A stretch of 16,473 bases of DNA from positions 135,466 through 151,938 of the forward strand of contig MPNW01000359.1 of NCBI GenBank assembly GCA_011800805.1, written 5' to 3'. The notes beneath the pieces are model-generated. The model saw only the letters and a program-made list of their open reading frames with translations, had not been told where the DNA came from and ran no database searches. Positions 1 through 10,154 of this stretch are shown one piece after another (the first letter of the stretch is position 1; every line of letters begins with the position of its first letter). Source of the DNA: Hirudo medicinalis. Lineage: Eukaryota; Annelida; Clitellata; Hirudinida; Hirudinidae. The position numbers and the translations under genes are program-made.

Positions 1-68
1 GTTCCTAACATATGAACGAGACCAGTGTTTGATGATGATGAGAATCTGCTGGTCATGCTGTGTTGTTG

Positions 69-110
<42 letters not shown>

Positions 111-1530
111 GACCAAGTTTGTGATGGAAAAGTCAGATTAGTATCTCATGAATAATTCATAAGCTGATTTATGTATGGCAGTTTGTAAATTGTAAATGAG
201 CTTGGGAGTGATGTTTGCGGTTTAAAAGTTTACAAACATGCTGTATTGCCTCGAGAATGTTCTAATAAATGCAATACAAACTCAAAGGCATCAAATTTAG
301 ATATTGTTGCTATTTCTGACAAACACAAAATATCACCGGCAGGATGATTGCTAGGGATGCAAACCCTAGTTGGATAGAAGAGGTTTGGACAGATGAATCT
401 GACATGTGAAAATAAATGACCTGAAATTGTGTGGGGAAAATTTTCTTGGTGTTGAAAAATGTAGGAGAATGCTAGCATCTGGATCTTTTGTTGAATCTGA
501 TATCCATGTGATGTTAATGTATTTCTCAGCTTATAAATAATTATTTTAAGCCAATAATACATCCCAACATGGGTGTTTGGGTGATTGGAGGTTTCGATTA
601 TTTTCTGCATCCATTAGGATGCGATCTCTTTGCATGGTCACGCTCAGTCTGCATCGGAACATTATTTGTCGGCCCTGATTTTCTGGAGAAAACAACCTTT
701 GCTTCCATTTTGTGAAATTTTTCTAGCATCCCTGACCATATGTATGATGTTCAGAAAACCTTTTCATGTCTTTCCTGGACGCTTGTTTCCAAATGTGTTC
801 TAGCTTAATTTTCCTATATTTTCTATGAGCAGTTCCCAGTACATTTTCTTACTTTTGTATATTTCAACATGTTCTTATTTTTAGCACTTATTTTTGTTTC
901 AAAAAGATTTCTTAGTGCTAAATTTGAGGTTGAAGAATAAAGTGAAAAAAATCTATGACATAGAATTGGAAAAATCTGAAATCTGTGTTCCCTACAATTT
1001 GCTGACGTGTCCCAAGGTGGAGCTTAACTTAGCTTGAACTAATTTTCGACCACGAAATAACTCTCTTCATTCTGAAATGTGGTTTGGGGAAATTGTTGTG
1101 TTATTGATTCTGATTTCACAAGTTCACAATCACATTTTGCTCACAACACAACATTGAGGAGTCATTACGTAAACACGGCCAACAATTTCATAGCCAGTTA
1201 AGAGTCAGCTCACGTGCCATATATTTTATTCCCAATGGTTGGACATTTTTACAGTCATTACATTTTAAAGAATATATTGAGCAAATATGATATAATAATA
1301 TTAATATTAATATTATAACAATATAACAAACATCAATATAATAATAATAATAGTAATGATATCTTAAGCATCTTATTTAAGATTTATTCTCATCATAAAA
1401 ATTTGTTTTTTTTTTATTTAAACTTTTAAATTCAATGCTGAATCACTCTTCATCCAATCAGCTACCTGCAATTTGAAATGTCAACAGTTTAATGGCATTT
1501 AATAACTTAGTTAAATGTTTGTTTATGCAG
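1..1530. other. no gene recognised; probably upstream intron of TBC1D30
   Basis: The stretch holds the TTG repeat, AT-rich DNA with AAT runs near 1290-1350, and the acceptor gtttatgcag at 1521-1530. I looked for the preceding TBC exon (pattern GIPKEWRRK) and did not find it. Confidence 0.6.
61..110. repeat. (TTG)n microsatellite
   Basis: About sixteen near-perfect TTG units with one interruption. It lies upstream of the first visible TBC1D30 exon, presumably in an intron. Confidence 0.97.
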
Positions 1531-1707
1531 GTTTGGTTGGCCCTGGCCGACAATTATCTCAGCAACTTGTGCATCAACTGGGAGAAGACGAAAAAATTTA
1601 CTTTCAACGAAAAAAGCAACCCCGACGACAACAAACTCGGACTGCAGATTGTCAAGGTTTTGACAAAAATTATTGCAACATTAACTTATTACAATAATTT
1701 TACATTA

Positions 1708-1746
<39 letters not shown>

Positions 1747-4700
1747 GTATTAGTATTAGTATTAGTATTATATTGATATAATAGATAATAAATAATTATC
1801 ATAATATCTAAACATAACTATCATAATTTTCTCCATTGATTTCATGTGATGTACTGTAAACATCGGTGTTTGCCAAGAAATTGTTTTAAATTCTCTTCCA
1901 ATTGAGACTTCCTAAGGATGGCTAACCATTTTTCAGACTCAAACTTCCATTGTGATCTGAAATCAATTAGTCTATCATTAAAGGTGCCAATTCTTGAGTT
2001 GCAAATGAATCCCATTCTTACCTGAATCCAGTGATTATTAATGATGATGGATGTGGTTAATTACATGACATTACATAACAGCGTGCGAAGTTAATGTATA
2101 TCACGAACGTAACGTGTACAGTCATGTGGTTAATTACATAACGATATATATGTCGATGTGTATCTTATTTAGTAAGACTTTGTCTGTTAGAAGATAGACT
2201 TTCAACGTGTGTTTCTATCAATTCCGCCATCATCGTCATCATCATCATCATCATCATCATCCAAGATCATGTTGTCTGCTTGTGTCATTCAACAGGAGAC
2301 TCCTCTTTCAATTGAATAATTGACTTTTATGATAAGAGCACTTCCGTGCTTACATTGTGGATTGGATTCAATTATTACTTGATGATGATGATGATGATGA
2401 TGACGACGACGATGAATTGGATCAAAATTTGAAATCGTCAAACTAAATAGTTTTAGTTGTTTTTTTTTTTAAACTAAATAGTTTGACGATTTCAAATCAT
2501 TTTCAATGATTTTCAAATTAAGACATCACGAATAACCTCACTTGCACTTTTGCATGGTATCACACATACAGTCACACATACAGTCACACGTACAGTCACA
2601 CCTAGAATTGATAATTATTTATTTACACGTTATAATTTATAGTTAACTATCATTTAAAGATTAAAATGTATTTATAGACCAGCACTTATCACATTTATTT
2701 TTATGATTACCAAGTTGGTTGCAAGTTTGAGCCATGATGGCGATGATAAAAATTACTGAAATGTTAGTCATTTCTTTATGTAAAGTAAGGTGTGTAAGGT
2801 TTTAACAGCACTGTCAGCTCTGAACCTCGCATGAGTGAAGCGCATGTTAACCTTGCAAGAGAATCTTTTGATGGCCTCCATGCAAAGTCAGATATTTTTT
2901 ACAGGACATATTTTTATTCACAAAGATTCTTCTATCTTTGCTGAGGTTATTTCACCACTGACTCATCAATCTCGCTCTTGAGTTTCGATTATTTTCAATT
3001 TCCTGTCGCTTAATTTATGCAAAAAAATGAACACGCCACCAATGAATATTCATTTGGACATGATTCAACGCAGCCTTTATGCATGAGCTCTAGACAGAAT
3101 AACTTGCATGATTATCCAGGACCTGCACAGAACTGGATGCAGTGGATTCAGTGGAAGAGACAACGAGGAGGATAGGGCCGTCCTTAAGAGGGTCTTGTTG
3201 GCCTTTGCCAGGTGGAACAAGCATGTCGGTTACTGCCAGGGATTCAACATCCTGGCTGCTCTCATACTGGAAGTTGTGGACAGGCAGGAGGACTCTGCCT
3301 TGAAGGTAATTGTTCTTATAATGTTGTATTTTAGACTTTAATTGAAGGGACAGCAACTGTTTGGTCCTTAACAAATGATAGTAGTTTAAGTGATTTTGAT
3401 TTGAAGAGTTAAATTCAATGAATGAAGACTTTGTGAACAACATTTCAAGGTCATGATTTACCTCATTGATCGGGTCCTGCCAGAAAGCTACTTTGCCAAC
3501 AACCTCAGGTCACTGTCAGTGGATATGGCCGTGTTCAGACACCTTCTGAGGTCGCACCTTCCCGAACTTTCTCGTCATCTTGATTCTCTTCAGAATGTTG
3601 CAAGGGATGAAACTGTTGGTAAGTCCATTTAGCGATCCAGTTGTGAATTTCCCAAATATATAATATTGAATTGTACATTAAAAGTGTGAATTTTAATCAG
3701 TTTGGTTGTTCAGGGTTGAAATAATTACAAGTGAGAATATTAAGTTTGTAAGAATGTATAAAACATTATTTTATGGAAGCCTCCTGAGAACACTAATAAT
3801 TAATTAGCTGTCCAGACCATCTTGGGTGTCTGCACGCAGCAGGTGCTCATCGCTTGATGCAAAAATTCTGTTTGATAAATTGAGCAATTTATCCTTGGGA
3901 TCCACGTTTCGATGAACTAACTTGTTATGATTAATATCGTTGACTGCACGGGATTTCATTTTCAATGCTTTTTTTTGCCACAACTTACTGTAAATTGTTT
4001 TCTAAATCATTTTAATGAGCAAATTTGCACTCAATCGATTCTATGGAAGTTATTTTCCAATGGATTTCACCCATTGCAGGTGCCAATTACGAGCCTCCGC
4101 TGACCAACGTGTTCACCATGCAGTGGTTCCTGACCATGTTTGCAACCTGCCTCTCCAAGTCTACTGTGCTCAGGGTTTGGGACTGCATCCTCCTTGAAGG
4201 TTCAGAAATTCTCCTCAGGACTGCCATCGTCATCTGGGAGAAGCTTCAACAGTTGTTGTTCAAATGACTGATTTTCATTTCCTGGATTTTAAAAATTTAC
4301 AATTTCTGAATTCAATGAGGCACTTTTAGTCGAACATTTTCTGTGTGTGTTTTTAAAAGTTAAGTTTTGCACCTTAAAAATATTAATTTTGATCGTTAAA
4401 GTCGGATAATGGAGATAAAGAGTGCAGACGAGTTCTACTCTGTGATGGGAATTTTGAGTCAGGAGATGCTCGATGATAAACTTCTGGATACTGAGGACCT
4501 CATCAAGGTTTCATAGATTTTTGCCAGAATTTCTAATTAATTATTGCAGAGTTAAAAGTAAAAAATGAATGAACAGCAATTTTACTTTCGAATTCATTGC
4601 TAATTATGACAATTTATGCAAATAATTAAAAGCGAATATTCAACGTGGCTTCCTTTCCACTCCATCAACTGAACGAACTGAGGGAGAAGTTCACCTACAA

Positions 4701-6316
4701 CATCAGTCCATTCAGCAGCATGATGAACGCAAACAGAGCAACAACCCTTGTCTCCTCGAAATTAGCACCCGAGGATGATGATGATGATGATCTCATGGAC
4801 GGAGTGCACTGTTTCTCTTCCTTCTTCTCTGGCCAGCATTCGATGCCAAACAAGAGCAAAGATGGTGGTGGATATTATTCATTGCTTTTGCATTTTTTTT
4901 AAAGTACCTTTTCCAAGCAGTGAATAATATGCCTCACATTAAAATACTGAAATAGTTATAAAACCATTTTCAGATGGAGATCACTGGTCTGCCGACGTCT
5001 CCAAACTCAGTCCCGGGGCCTACACGGCCCATCCGGTCTGCCCACCCCTTGGAGGAGCCCCCGTGTTGTCGGAGAGGGTGACTTTGGATGTTGACATGCT
5101 CAAGAGGCAGTACAAGAAGCTAATGCAGAAGCAAAAGCAGGCTCATGTCATTCTTTCTGGTTAGGTCCTTAAAGTCTGTTTGTTGTCAATGCATTTGTTT
5201 TGTAAGCTATGTTAAGTTTGTTGGTGTACCTGTGACAATATTGGTGAAATATTGTAAAATATTATAAATTTAATTCAATTTTTATTTTAATTGTTGAACT
5301 TAAAATATCAATTCAGAGTATTGTTACATTATTATTATTAACATTACATTATTATCATTATTATTACTGATGCAGCTGTCCAGAATAAAAAGATCAGCAA
5401 CAATCCGTTGAAGAGTCAGAACACCCTCCTCAAGGGTTTCTCAAATGAGCACTCGATTGCACCAGCCATCAACCACCTCTTTGCCAGTCGAGAACTTCTG
5501 ATGACCACAATGAACAGGAAAAATCAAACAGTTCTTCCGGTGACAAAGACACTTCAAAGCAGTGTCAGTGAGAATGTGAGGGGGGCTCTAGATGCTAGCG
5601 ACCTTGTGAAGAAAGGCTCGTGTCATCTGTCTCCAGTTTTCTCCAGGTTGAGTTCAGTTGAATCTTCTTTCAAGAAAGCCAACAGCTGCGAGTTTGCTTC
5701 ATCAGCAGCATCAGTTTCTTCGATATCAGTTGGTCACGATGAACAGTCGGTGAGGAGCGATGCAACGTGTGAGCCGAGCCAACCTTGGACAGAATCGACT
5801 CCTTGCGAAACCCCCAACCCTCCTTCGGAAAATACCTCGGTCATTCTTCCAAAACCAGAGGATGGGTTGCAGGAGAAGATGGCAAAAAGAGAGATCCCAT
5901 TTGATGATGATAAACTCCATGTGGATGACCAGCCTGATGTTGAAATGAAAGAAAACAAGGAGAGCAGCAATGAGGAGGAGAAGGATAAAGAAGCTGTGAC
6001 AAATGAGAACAGGAACATCTCCTTCAAAGAATTTATTGACTCTCTTCCAGACGATTCCAACCCGAACATCAAATCCACAAGATACAACAAGCTTCAGTGC
6101 TTTGTGGAAAACTTCAGGCCAATCCGTCACAGTCCTCAGATTTCCGGAGGCACCCGACCCGATCGCTGTCTTGGCAAAGGAAACGGCAGAAGTTCGTCCT
6201 TTTCCGACAACAAGCCGTTACAAACGTTCAACCCTTTTCCAAGGAAGAATGTCAACCTCAGGAAGACGAAACTGGGAATACAACTTGGCCTCTACATGTC
6301 TCAGAACTGCAACTGA
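1531..6316 (+). CDS. TBC1D30: TBC1D30-type RabGAP, 3' portion (eight exons, N-terminus outside window)
   Basis: Exons I place: 1531-1656, 3120-3305, 3450-3618, 4080-4251, 4402-4507, 4633-4864, 4974-5159 and 5376-6316 (TGA). All have GT-AG borders and compatible phases, giving about 705 codons. TBC proteins speed GTP hydrolysis on Rab GTPases; human TBC1D30 has been linked to Rab8 and primary cilia. Both catalytic fingers are visible. The Arg finger lies in IVKDLHRT, split by the first intron (Arg codon 3129-3131). The Gln finger is in VGYCQGF (3231-3239). The order VWLALADNY, KFTFNEKSNPDD, PESYFANNLRSLSVDMAVF, YEPPLTNVFTMQWFLTMFAT, ADEFYSVMG and LNELREKFTYNISPF follows the vertebrate protein as I remember it. 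The tail keeps LSPGAY, LKRQYKK, a xINHL box and a final FNPFP...LGLY. The N-terminal exon ending near GIPKEWRRK in vertebrates is not visible, so the gene starts upstream. The donor of the sixth exon could be after 4864 or 4867. An Asp run (4773-4790) comes from a coding GAT repeat. The last exon has a long low-complexity acidic and Ser-rich stretch. Confidence 0.93.
1704..1772. repeat. (TTA)n followed by (TTAGTA)n microsatellite
   Basis: A compound tract starting about 50 bases after the donor of the first visible TBC1D30 exon. Its apparent Leu/Val reading is only repeat read-through. Confidence 0.96.
2051..2139. repeat. 16-bp direct repeat pair
   Basis: ATGTGGTTAATTACAT occurs at 2051-2066 and again at 2124-2139. 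No transposon structure is visible around it. Confidence 0.9.
2228..2260. repeat. (CAT)n microsatellite
   Basis: About eleven CAT units with one CGT variant, within the 1657-3119 intron. It is complementary to the GAT tract at 2381-2414. Confidence 0.95.
2381..2414. repeat. (GAT/GAC)n microsatellite
   Basis: Seven GAT units passing into GAC units, in the same intron as the CAT tract and able to pair with it. Confidence 0.95.
2427..2497. repeat. 27-bp inverted repeat (foldback) in TBC1D30 intron
   Basis: Arms 2427-2453 and 2471-2497 are reverse complements at 25 of 27 positions. The 17-base loop is mostly T. The transcript could form a strong hairpin. The arm core AAACTAAATAGTTT is itself near-palindromic, so the arms also contain a direct repeat. 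Confidence 0.9.
2561..2603. repeat. 12-bp tandem repeat, about 3.5 copies
   Basis: Units CACACATACAGT at 2561-2572 and 2573-2584, CACACGTACAGT at 2585-2596, and a partial fourth copy. Confidence 0.95.
5326..5368. repeat. imperfect (ATT)n tract before the last TBC1D30 exon
   Basis: ATT/ACATT units end just before the acceptor at 5375. The tract supplies part of the T-rich run in front of the last exon. Confidence 0.85.
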
Positions 6317-6867
6317 CTGACGTGATCGTTTCGTTTTGTCGGCTTCGGAAATTTTTAAGAGTTCTTGCCTTCGGAGACAATGTTTTGTGAACTTAACCGA
6401 ACTAGCCGAGCCCGCATCTCAGTGAACTGCTGATTATTTTAGCTCACGAGTAGTTGCTATGAAGCCAGTTAGTGTGTTATGCACGAGACCCACACACATT
6501 GTCCTATACATTTAAGTATTGAATGAAATGCTCAGCTTTGAAATATTACAAAGTCACTTTGAAATTGATTAATTGAAATCTGAACAACGTGGAAAAAGCA
6601 GAAATGCTAACTTGTTTGTCAATCTGCACGCAAGAGAAATATTCTTGCTCGGACGAATGATGTTGTTACTTGCAACTGCAGAGGAGCTTAATTGGAATTA
6701 CTTTTAATTTGATTAATTTATTCATTCAATCTTTTAACCCTTTTTCTTTCCATCATTGCATTCCTCTTTTTCAACTTGCGCTGCTAAATTTTGGCAAGCA
6801 GCATCTTTGCAGCTTTGGTTTTCATTTTGATAATTGTGGTTAACACCGTTGATGGTGATTATGATTC

Positions 6868-6876
6868 TGATGATGA

Positions 6877-6907
<31 letters not shown>

Positions 6908-6939
6908 AGTGATGGTGATGATGAGGATGTTGGAGATGA
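6868..6939. repeat. (GAT)n/(GGT)n microsatellite
   Basis: A GAT run passes into GGT and mixed units in the 3' flank of TBC1D30. The Asp/Gly reading is repeat read-through. Confidence 0.95.
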
Positions 6940-7175
6940 TGGTAAACGTTTAAGGTATTCCATTATTAGCTAGTCAAGTTTTTGAATTGCTTAAATCTTG
7001 CTAGATTTTGTAATAGAATTTCAGTACTTAATTATTGAGATTTGATGTGCCTTTGAAGTATTTATTGGCTGAAAGCTAAATGTTTTCCTCTCTTGTGAGA
7101 AATTTTCAGTTGTGATTTCATTGAATTCATATTATCAATTTTGTAAATGAACTTTTTGAATTTCCCAACCCTATA

Positions 7176-7181
7176 AATAAA
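7176..7181 (+). terminator. candidate poly(A) signal for TBC1D30
   Basis: AATAAA about 860 bases after the TGA at 6316. It is the first clear hexamer I find downstream; another is at 7474-7479. Which is used cannot be told from sequence. Confidence 0.4.
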
Positions 7182-7505
7182 TTACATTTTGATTTATTGA
7201 AGATTTTGTAACTTTTTGCAATTAGGTTTGAGTTCTTACATGTTAGTGAAAGAATAGTCGAGAGTAAATGATTAGTTTCAAAAGCCCAAATTAATTATAT
7301 TACTCCCAGGGAATTAATCATATAAAGTGTTCTAAATCTCGCAACAACAAATCGTCCGTGGGTCATATGTATGTCATGTAAATCAAGCCTAAACGTTTTA
7401 TGAGAGCATGCACCTTATAAATATATTATTAATGTGACGTCCAAATCATCTACATCAGCAGTAAAAGTTAATCAATAAAATAATATAATTCATGTAAGGT
7501 TATGT

Positions 7506-7615
7506 TTATTTCTCGATTTCTCGTGGGGTTTGCTCAGTTAATACCTGTGGATGAAAAAGCGCACCTTTCTCGTCAATCTCGGCTCTGTCCAATCTCATGA
7601 AATTGGTTGAGGATA
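7506..7615 (-). other. possible terminal coding exon of an unrecognised gene
   Basis: On the minus strand a pyrimidine-rich acceptor (ttctttcag) precedes 36 open codons ending in TAA. The peptide includes NFMRLDRAEIDEKGALFHPQ and then VLTEQTPREIEK. The stop codon overlaps an AATAAA signal (plus TTTATT, 7505-7510). Codon choice looks protein-like. A possible upstream exon on the minus strand would run antisense to the first dCMP deaminase exon and is uncertain. An alternative is a small internal exon ending at 7545, where there is a CAG|GTATTA donor. Confidence 0.3.
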
Positions 7616-7877
7616 CTGAAAGAATTTATTAAACCTTTATTTTTCTCTTAAAAAATCAGAAAGTCGATTTTTTAAATATTTAAAAGATGATTTTTACGTT
7701 AAAAGAATGTTTTAATTAAATACACCAATTCATTTTTTTTGTTTTGATAAGATATCTCTTGTCTAAATAATAATTTCTTCAATTGAGAAATAAAGCATCA
7801 AAGTATCCGGAATTCTTACTGACCTACTTGTAGTTTGCGCGAAGATTGTTATTTTATATACATTTGAAGATTCCAGT

Positions 7878-8776
7878 ATGGGGCTGGAGGAGGTCAATGA
7901 AGTTGTCGGGAAAATGTTAGTTTATTAGTGCGTTGTTACCTTTATCTTTTATTGACTGCAATTTATTTACGATGTAACTTGCACCAAGCTTAATTATCAA
8001 ATGCTTGATGCTTTAGCGACACGTTAAAAATTGACCAAAAGAACAAGAAAAGAGAGTCTTACCTTAACTGGGATGAATATTTTATGGCTGTGGCCTTTCT
8101 ATCTGCCCAAAGAAGCAAGGATCCTGTGACACAAGTGAAATATTATATTACCCTAAACCCTAATCACCAATCAACTGTACCTATATTTAGCATGATTTAA
8201 TAAATAACAGGTGGGTGCATGCATAGTGAATGAAGATAAGAAGATTGTTGGTATAGGATACAATGGCATGCCAAATGGTCTTAGTGATGATGTGATGCCA
8301 TGGGGCAAAGGAAATAATGATGAGCTAGAGAATAAATATTTCTATGGTTGGTGCATCTCCTGACTATCACTTAGAAATGGATGATTATTAATAACTAAAG
8401 CATCCCATCATTCTTTTCAGTCTGTCATGCTGAGATGAATGCAATTCTAAACAAGAATTCTCATGATGTTAAGAACTGCACTATTTACTCAGCCCTGTTT
8501 CCATGCAATGAATGTGCAAAACTCATAATTCAATCGGGCATCAAGAAGATTGTTTATGCATCAGACAAACACAGAGAAAAGAAAAGTGTTCAGGCATCAA
8601 AGAGAATGCTCAGCATGGCAAATATTGAGTGCCTGTTAGTTAAGTGTTCACAAATTACATATAATTTGATTTTTATTATATTTGACACTCATACAGTTTT
8701 GTGATTTTATGATTATTGCAGGCAACTCGTCCCCAAGGAGTCAATCACCATCGACTTTAAGTCACTTGATGATTAA
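7878..8776 (+). CDS. DCTD: deoxycytidylate (dCMP) deaminase, five exons, complete
   Basis: Exons: 7878-7915, 8017-8134, 8211-8346, 8421-8634 and 8722-8776 (TAA). Phases match and give 186 aa, against about 178 in human DCTD. The enzyme deaminates dCMP to dUMP in the cytosol, feeding thymidylate synthesis; it is a zinc enzyme usually tuned by dCTP and dTTP. The zinc site is complete: VCHAEMNA supplies the His ligand and the catalytic Glu (8426-8434), and FPCNECAK supplies the two Cys ligands (8504-8515). Other near-invariant blocks are [36 protein letters not shown] and DDVMPWG. The end, [12 protein letters not shown], matches the family's beta-strand tail. The start at 7878 opens a 38-nt first exon and gives about 27 residues before the conserved YLNW, a lysine-rich extension roughly 16 longer than the common human form. 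No better ATG precedes YLNW in exon 2. A TATATA lies at about 7855, but no promoter is proven. The next gene is convergent. Confidence 0.95.
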
Positions 8777-8785
8777 AAATTTGTT

Positions 8786-8791
8786 TTTATT
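8786..8791 (-). terminator. poly(A) signal for the HtrL/YibB-family gene
   Basis: Plus-strand TTTATT reads AATAAA on the minus strand, about 95 bases past the stop at 8885. It lies just beyond the deaminase stop codon. Confidence 0.6.
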
Positions 8792-8877
8792 AAATGTAAA
8801 TGCAAAATATTTGAAATTCTTCACACAAGAAGTTATAAAGCACCTATTAACAAATTACTTCAAGTATCTCTTAAAAA

Positions 8878-8883
8878 AATAAA
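8878..8883 (+). terminator. poly(A) signal for dCMP deaminase
   Basis: AATAAA about 100 bases after the stop at 8776. Cleavage would normally fall some 10-30 bases later, inside the coding end of the convergent gene. Confidence 0.6.
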
Positions 8884-8884
8884 T

Positions 8885-10154
8885 TCAATCAAGCATTAGG
8901 TCGAGTAATTCTTTTTTCTTCTGTGAATGCCATTCATCCCTCGCCAAATAGCCTAGATGAAACCATCTCTGGTATGTGCCATCGTTTGCGTACGCCTGAA
9001 TTTTGGTTTTTATCAGTTCTGCATTTTCCAAAATGTAGATGACCTGTTGGTCAGTGCTCATTAATTTCTTTCTGAGGAGCCAATCAACACCTTCCATGTA
9101 CTCCAAGGTCCACCTGAAAACATTTCAATGTGTTGAAAGGTTGTGATTTGATCATTGATCTGTTTTTGTACCTCAGCATCACGTCGATTCTCCCAATAAA
9201 AATGCACCCACACACCCACACAGAATTGACATAAACGATGTCTGTAGATGTCAGAAGTGGATTTCTGTGTGCCACCAATCCGTAAGCCACAGAGGTTTCA
9301 GAGAAATGCTTTGGGATGAAGATGCCAAACTGAGGTTCCTCATTGACTTTCAAGTGTCTAAAGAGTCCAATGTCTATCCAACTGAAATACTTTGTCTTAA
9401 ATAAGTTCTCGATGGTGGACCTCTTCATCAGTTCATACTTGGCATGCATGGCACACGAATATTCAGGCTTGATGGTGTTTGGGCTGTGTTCTGGGTAACC
9501 TGGTTGTTTGAAAATTTCTTCTATCTTGTTTTGAATCTGAAAAGCCCAGAGGTCTTTTCTATCAATGTAGATCACCTGGGTTATGTTTGGGGGTAGGTGC
9601 TGCCTCAAAACCTTGAAGTAGTTGCAGAACTCAACATTATCAAAGTAAGCGATGGTTGGGTTTATGATCTTCTTGAAAATTGACATCCACTTTCTGTAAA
9701 GGCCTTCCAAATATGAATTTAGTAAAAGTTGAAAAGTAGGGGGAAAGCTTATATTGAAGTCTCGTCGAAACCTGCAGTGTAGACGTGATTATGTCCTTTC
9801 CTGAAGGTTCCTAGTGAAAAATATGCTGTGATCACAGTCACTTCACCTCTGAGGGACCTCATCTCAGTCTCATGTATTCTTATGGACTGGTAAATTTGCT
9901 CCACTTTTGAATGGTCGTAATTCACGTTATTGAAGTTAGTTTCAAGGTGCTGCCTCGTTATCTTCTCGTAATATGACTTAAAATAGCAATGTTAAGGCTT
10001 TAAAAAATGCTTCCCTTAGAAGAGTTAAATATTTTACCTTTGTCGCCAACTTGTAAAAGGCCATCAAAACGAACAAGATGCACAATGCGATGCATGCTTT
10101 AATTATATTTTGCATCAAATTGCATATTCTTGGCTTTTTTGAAGCCATGGCCAT
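8885..10154 (-). CDS. HtrL/YibB-family protein, putative type II membrane protein, four exons
   Basis: Reading the minus strand, exons are 10154-10038, 9976-9772, 9703-9172 and 9113-8885 (TGA), with matching phases (0, 1, 2) and about 360 aa. The family is named from bacterial htrL/yibB genes of the LPS region and is common in invertebrates. Its fold and neighbours suggest glycosyltransferase activity, but function is not established. Residues about 17-33 (IIKACIALCILFVLMAF) form one hydrophobic segment after a short basic N-terminus, as in Golgi type II enzymes. Family-like blocks follow: VTVITAYFSLG, YRKWMSIFKK, PTIAYFDN, TQVIYIDRKDLW, KYFSWIDIGLFRH, GCIFIGRIDVMLR, STDQQVIYIL and WFHLGYLARDEW. 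The Asp residues in AYFDN and WIDIG are candidates for an active site, which is inference. The acceptor after position 9704 is chosen because it keeps phase and the YRKW motif. Start could be ATG 10154 or the next in-frame ATG 10148. An AG|GTAAAA donor near 10378 hints at a 5' UTR intron. Confidence 0.85.

Larger units (their letters stand above)
6317..7877. other. 3' UTR and intergenic DNA between TBC1D30 and DCTD
   Basis: AT-rich. Contents noted are the GAT tract, candidate poly(A) signals and the possible minus-strand exon at 7506-7615. Nothing else is supported. Confidence 0.6.

Noticed and set aside
230..610. 126-codon minus-strand open frame
   Set aside because: No recognisable motif, and composition as expected of AT-rich intron DNA. 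No convincing splice context found.
1492..1776. Plus-strand frame ending in a Leu/Val run
   Set aside because: The first part is the true TBC1D30 exon (1531-1656); the rest reads through the intron and its TTA repeat.
3090..3443. 117-codon minus-strand frame
   Set aside because: Antisense shadow of a TBC1D30 exon.
5726..6130. Two long minus-strand frames
   Set aside because: Antisense to the last TBC1D30 exon, which is clearly coding on the plus strand.
6791..6973. Frame with a hydrophobic start and Asp/Gly run
   Set aside because: Produced by the GAT/GGT microsatellite; the start looks like a signal peptide only by chance.
8151..8163. Telomere-like CCCTAAACCCTAA
   Set aside because: Only two units, inside a dCMP deaminase intron; too short to mean anything.
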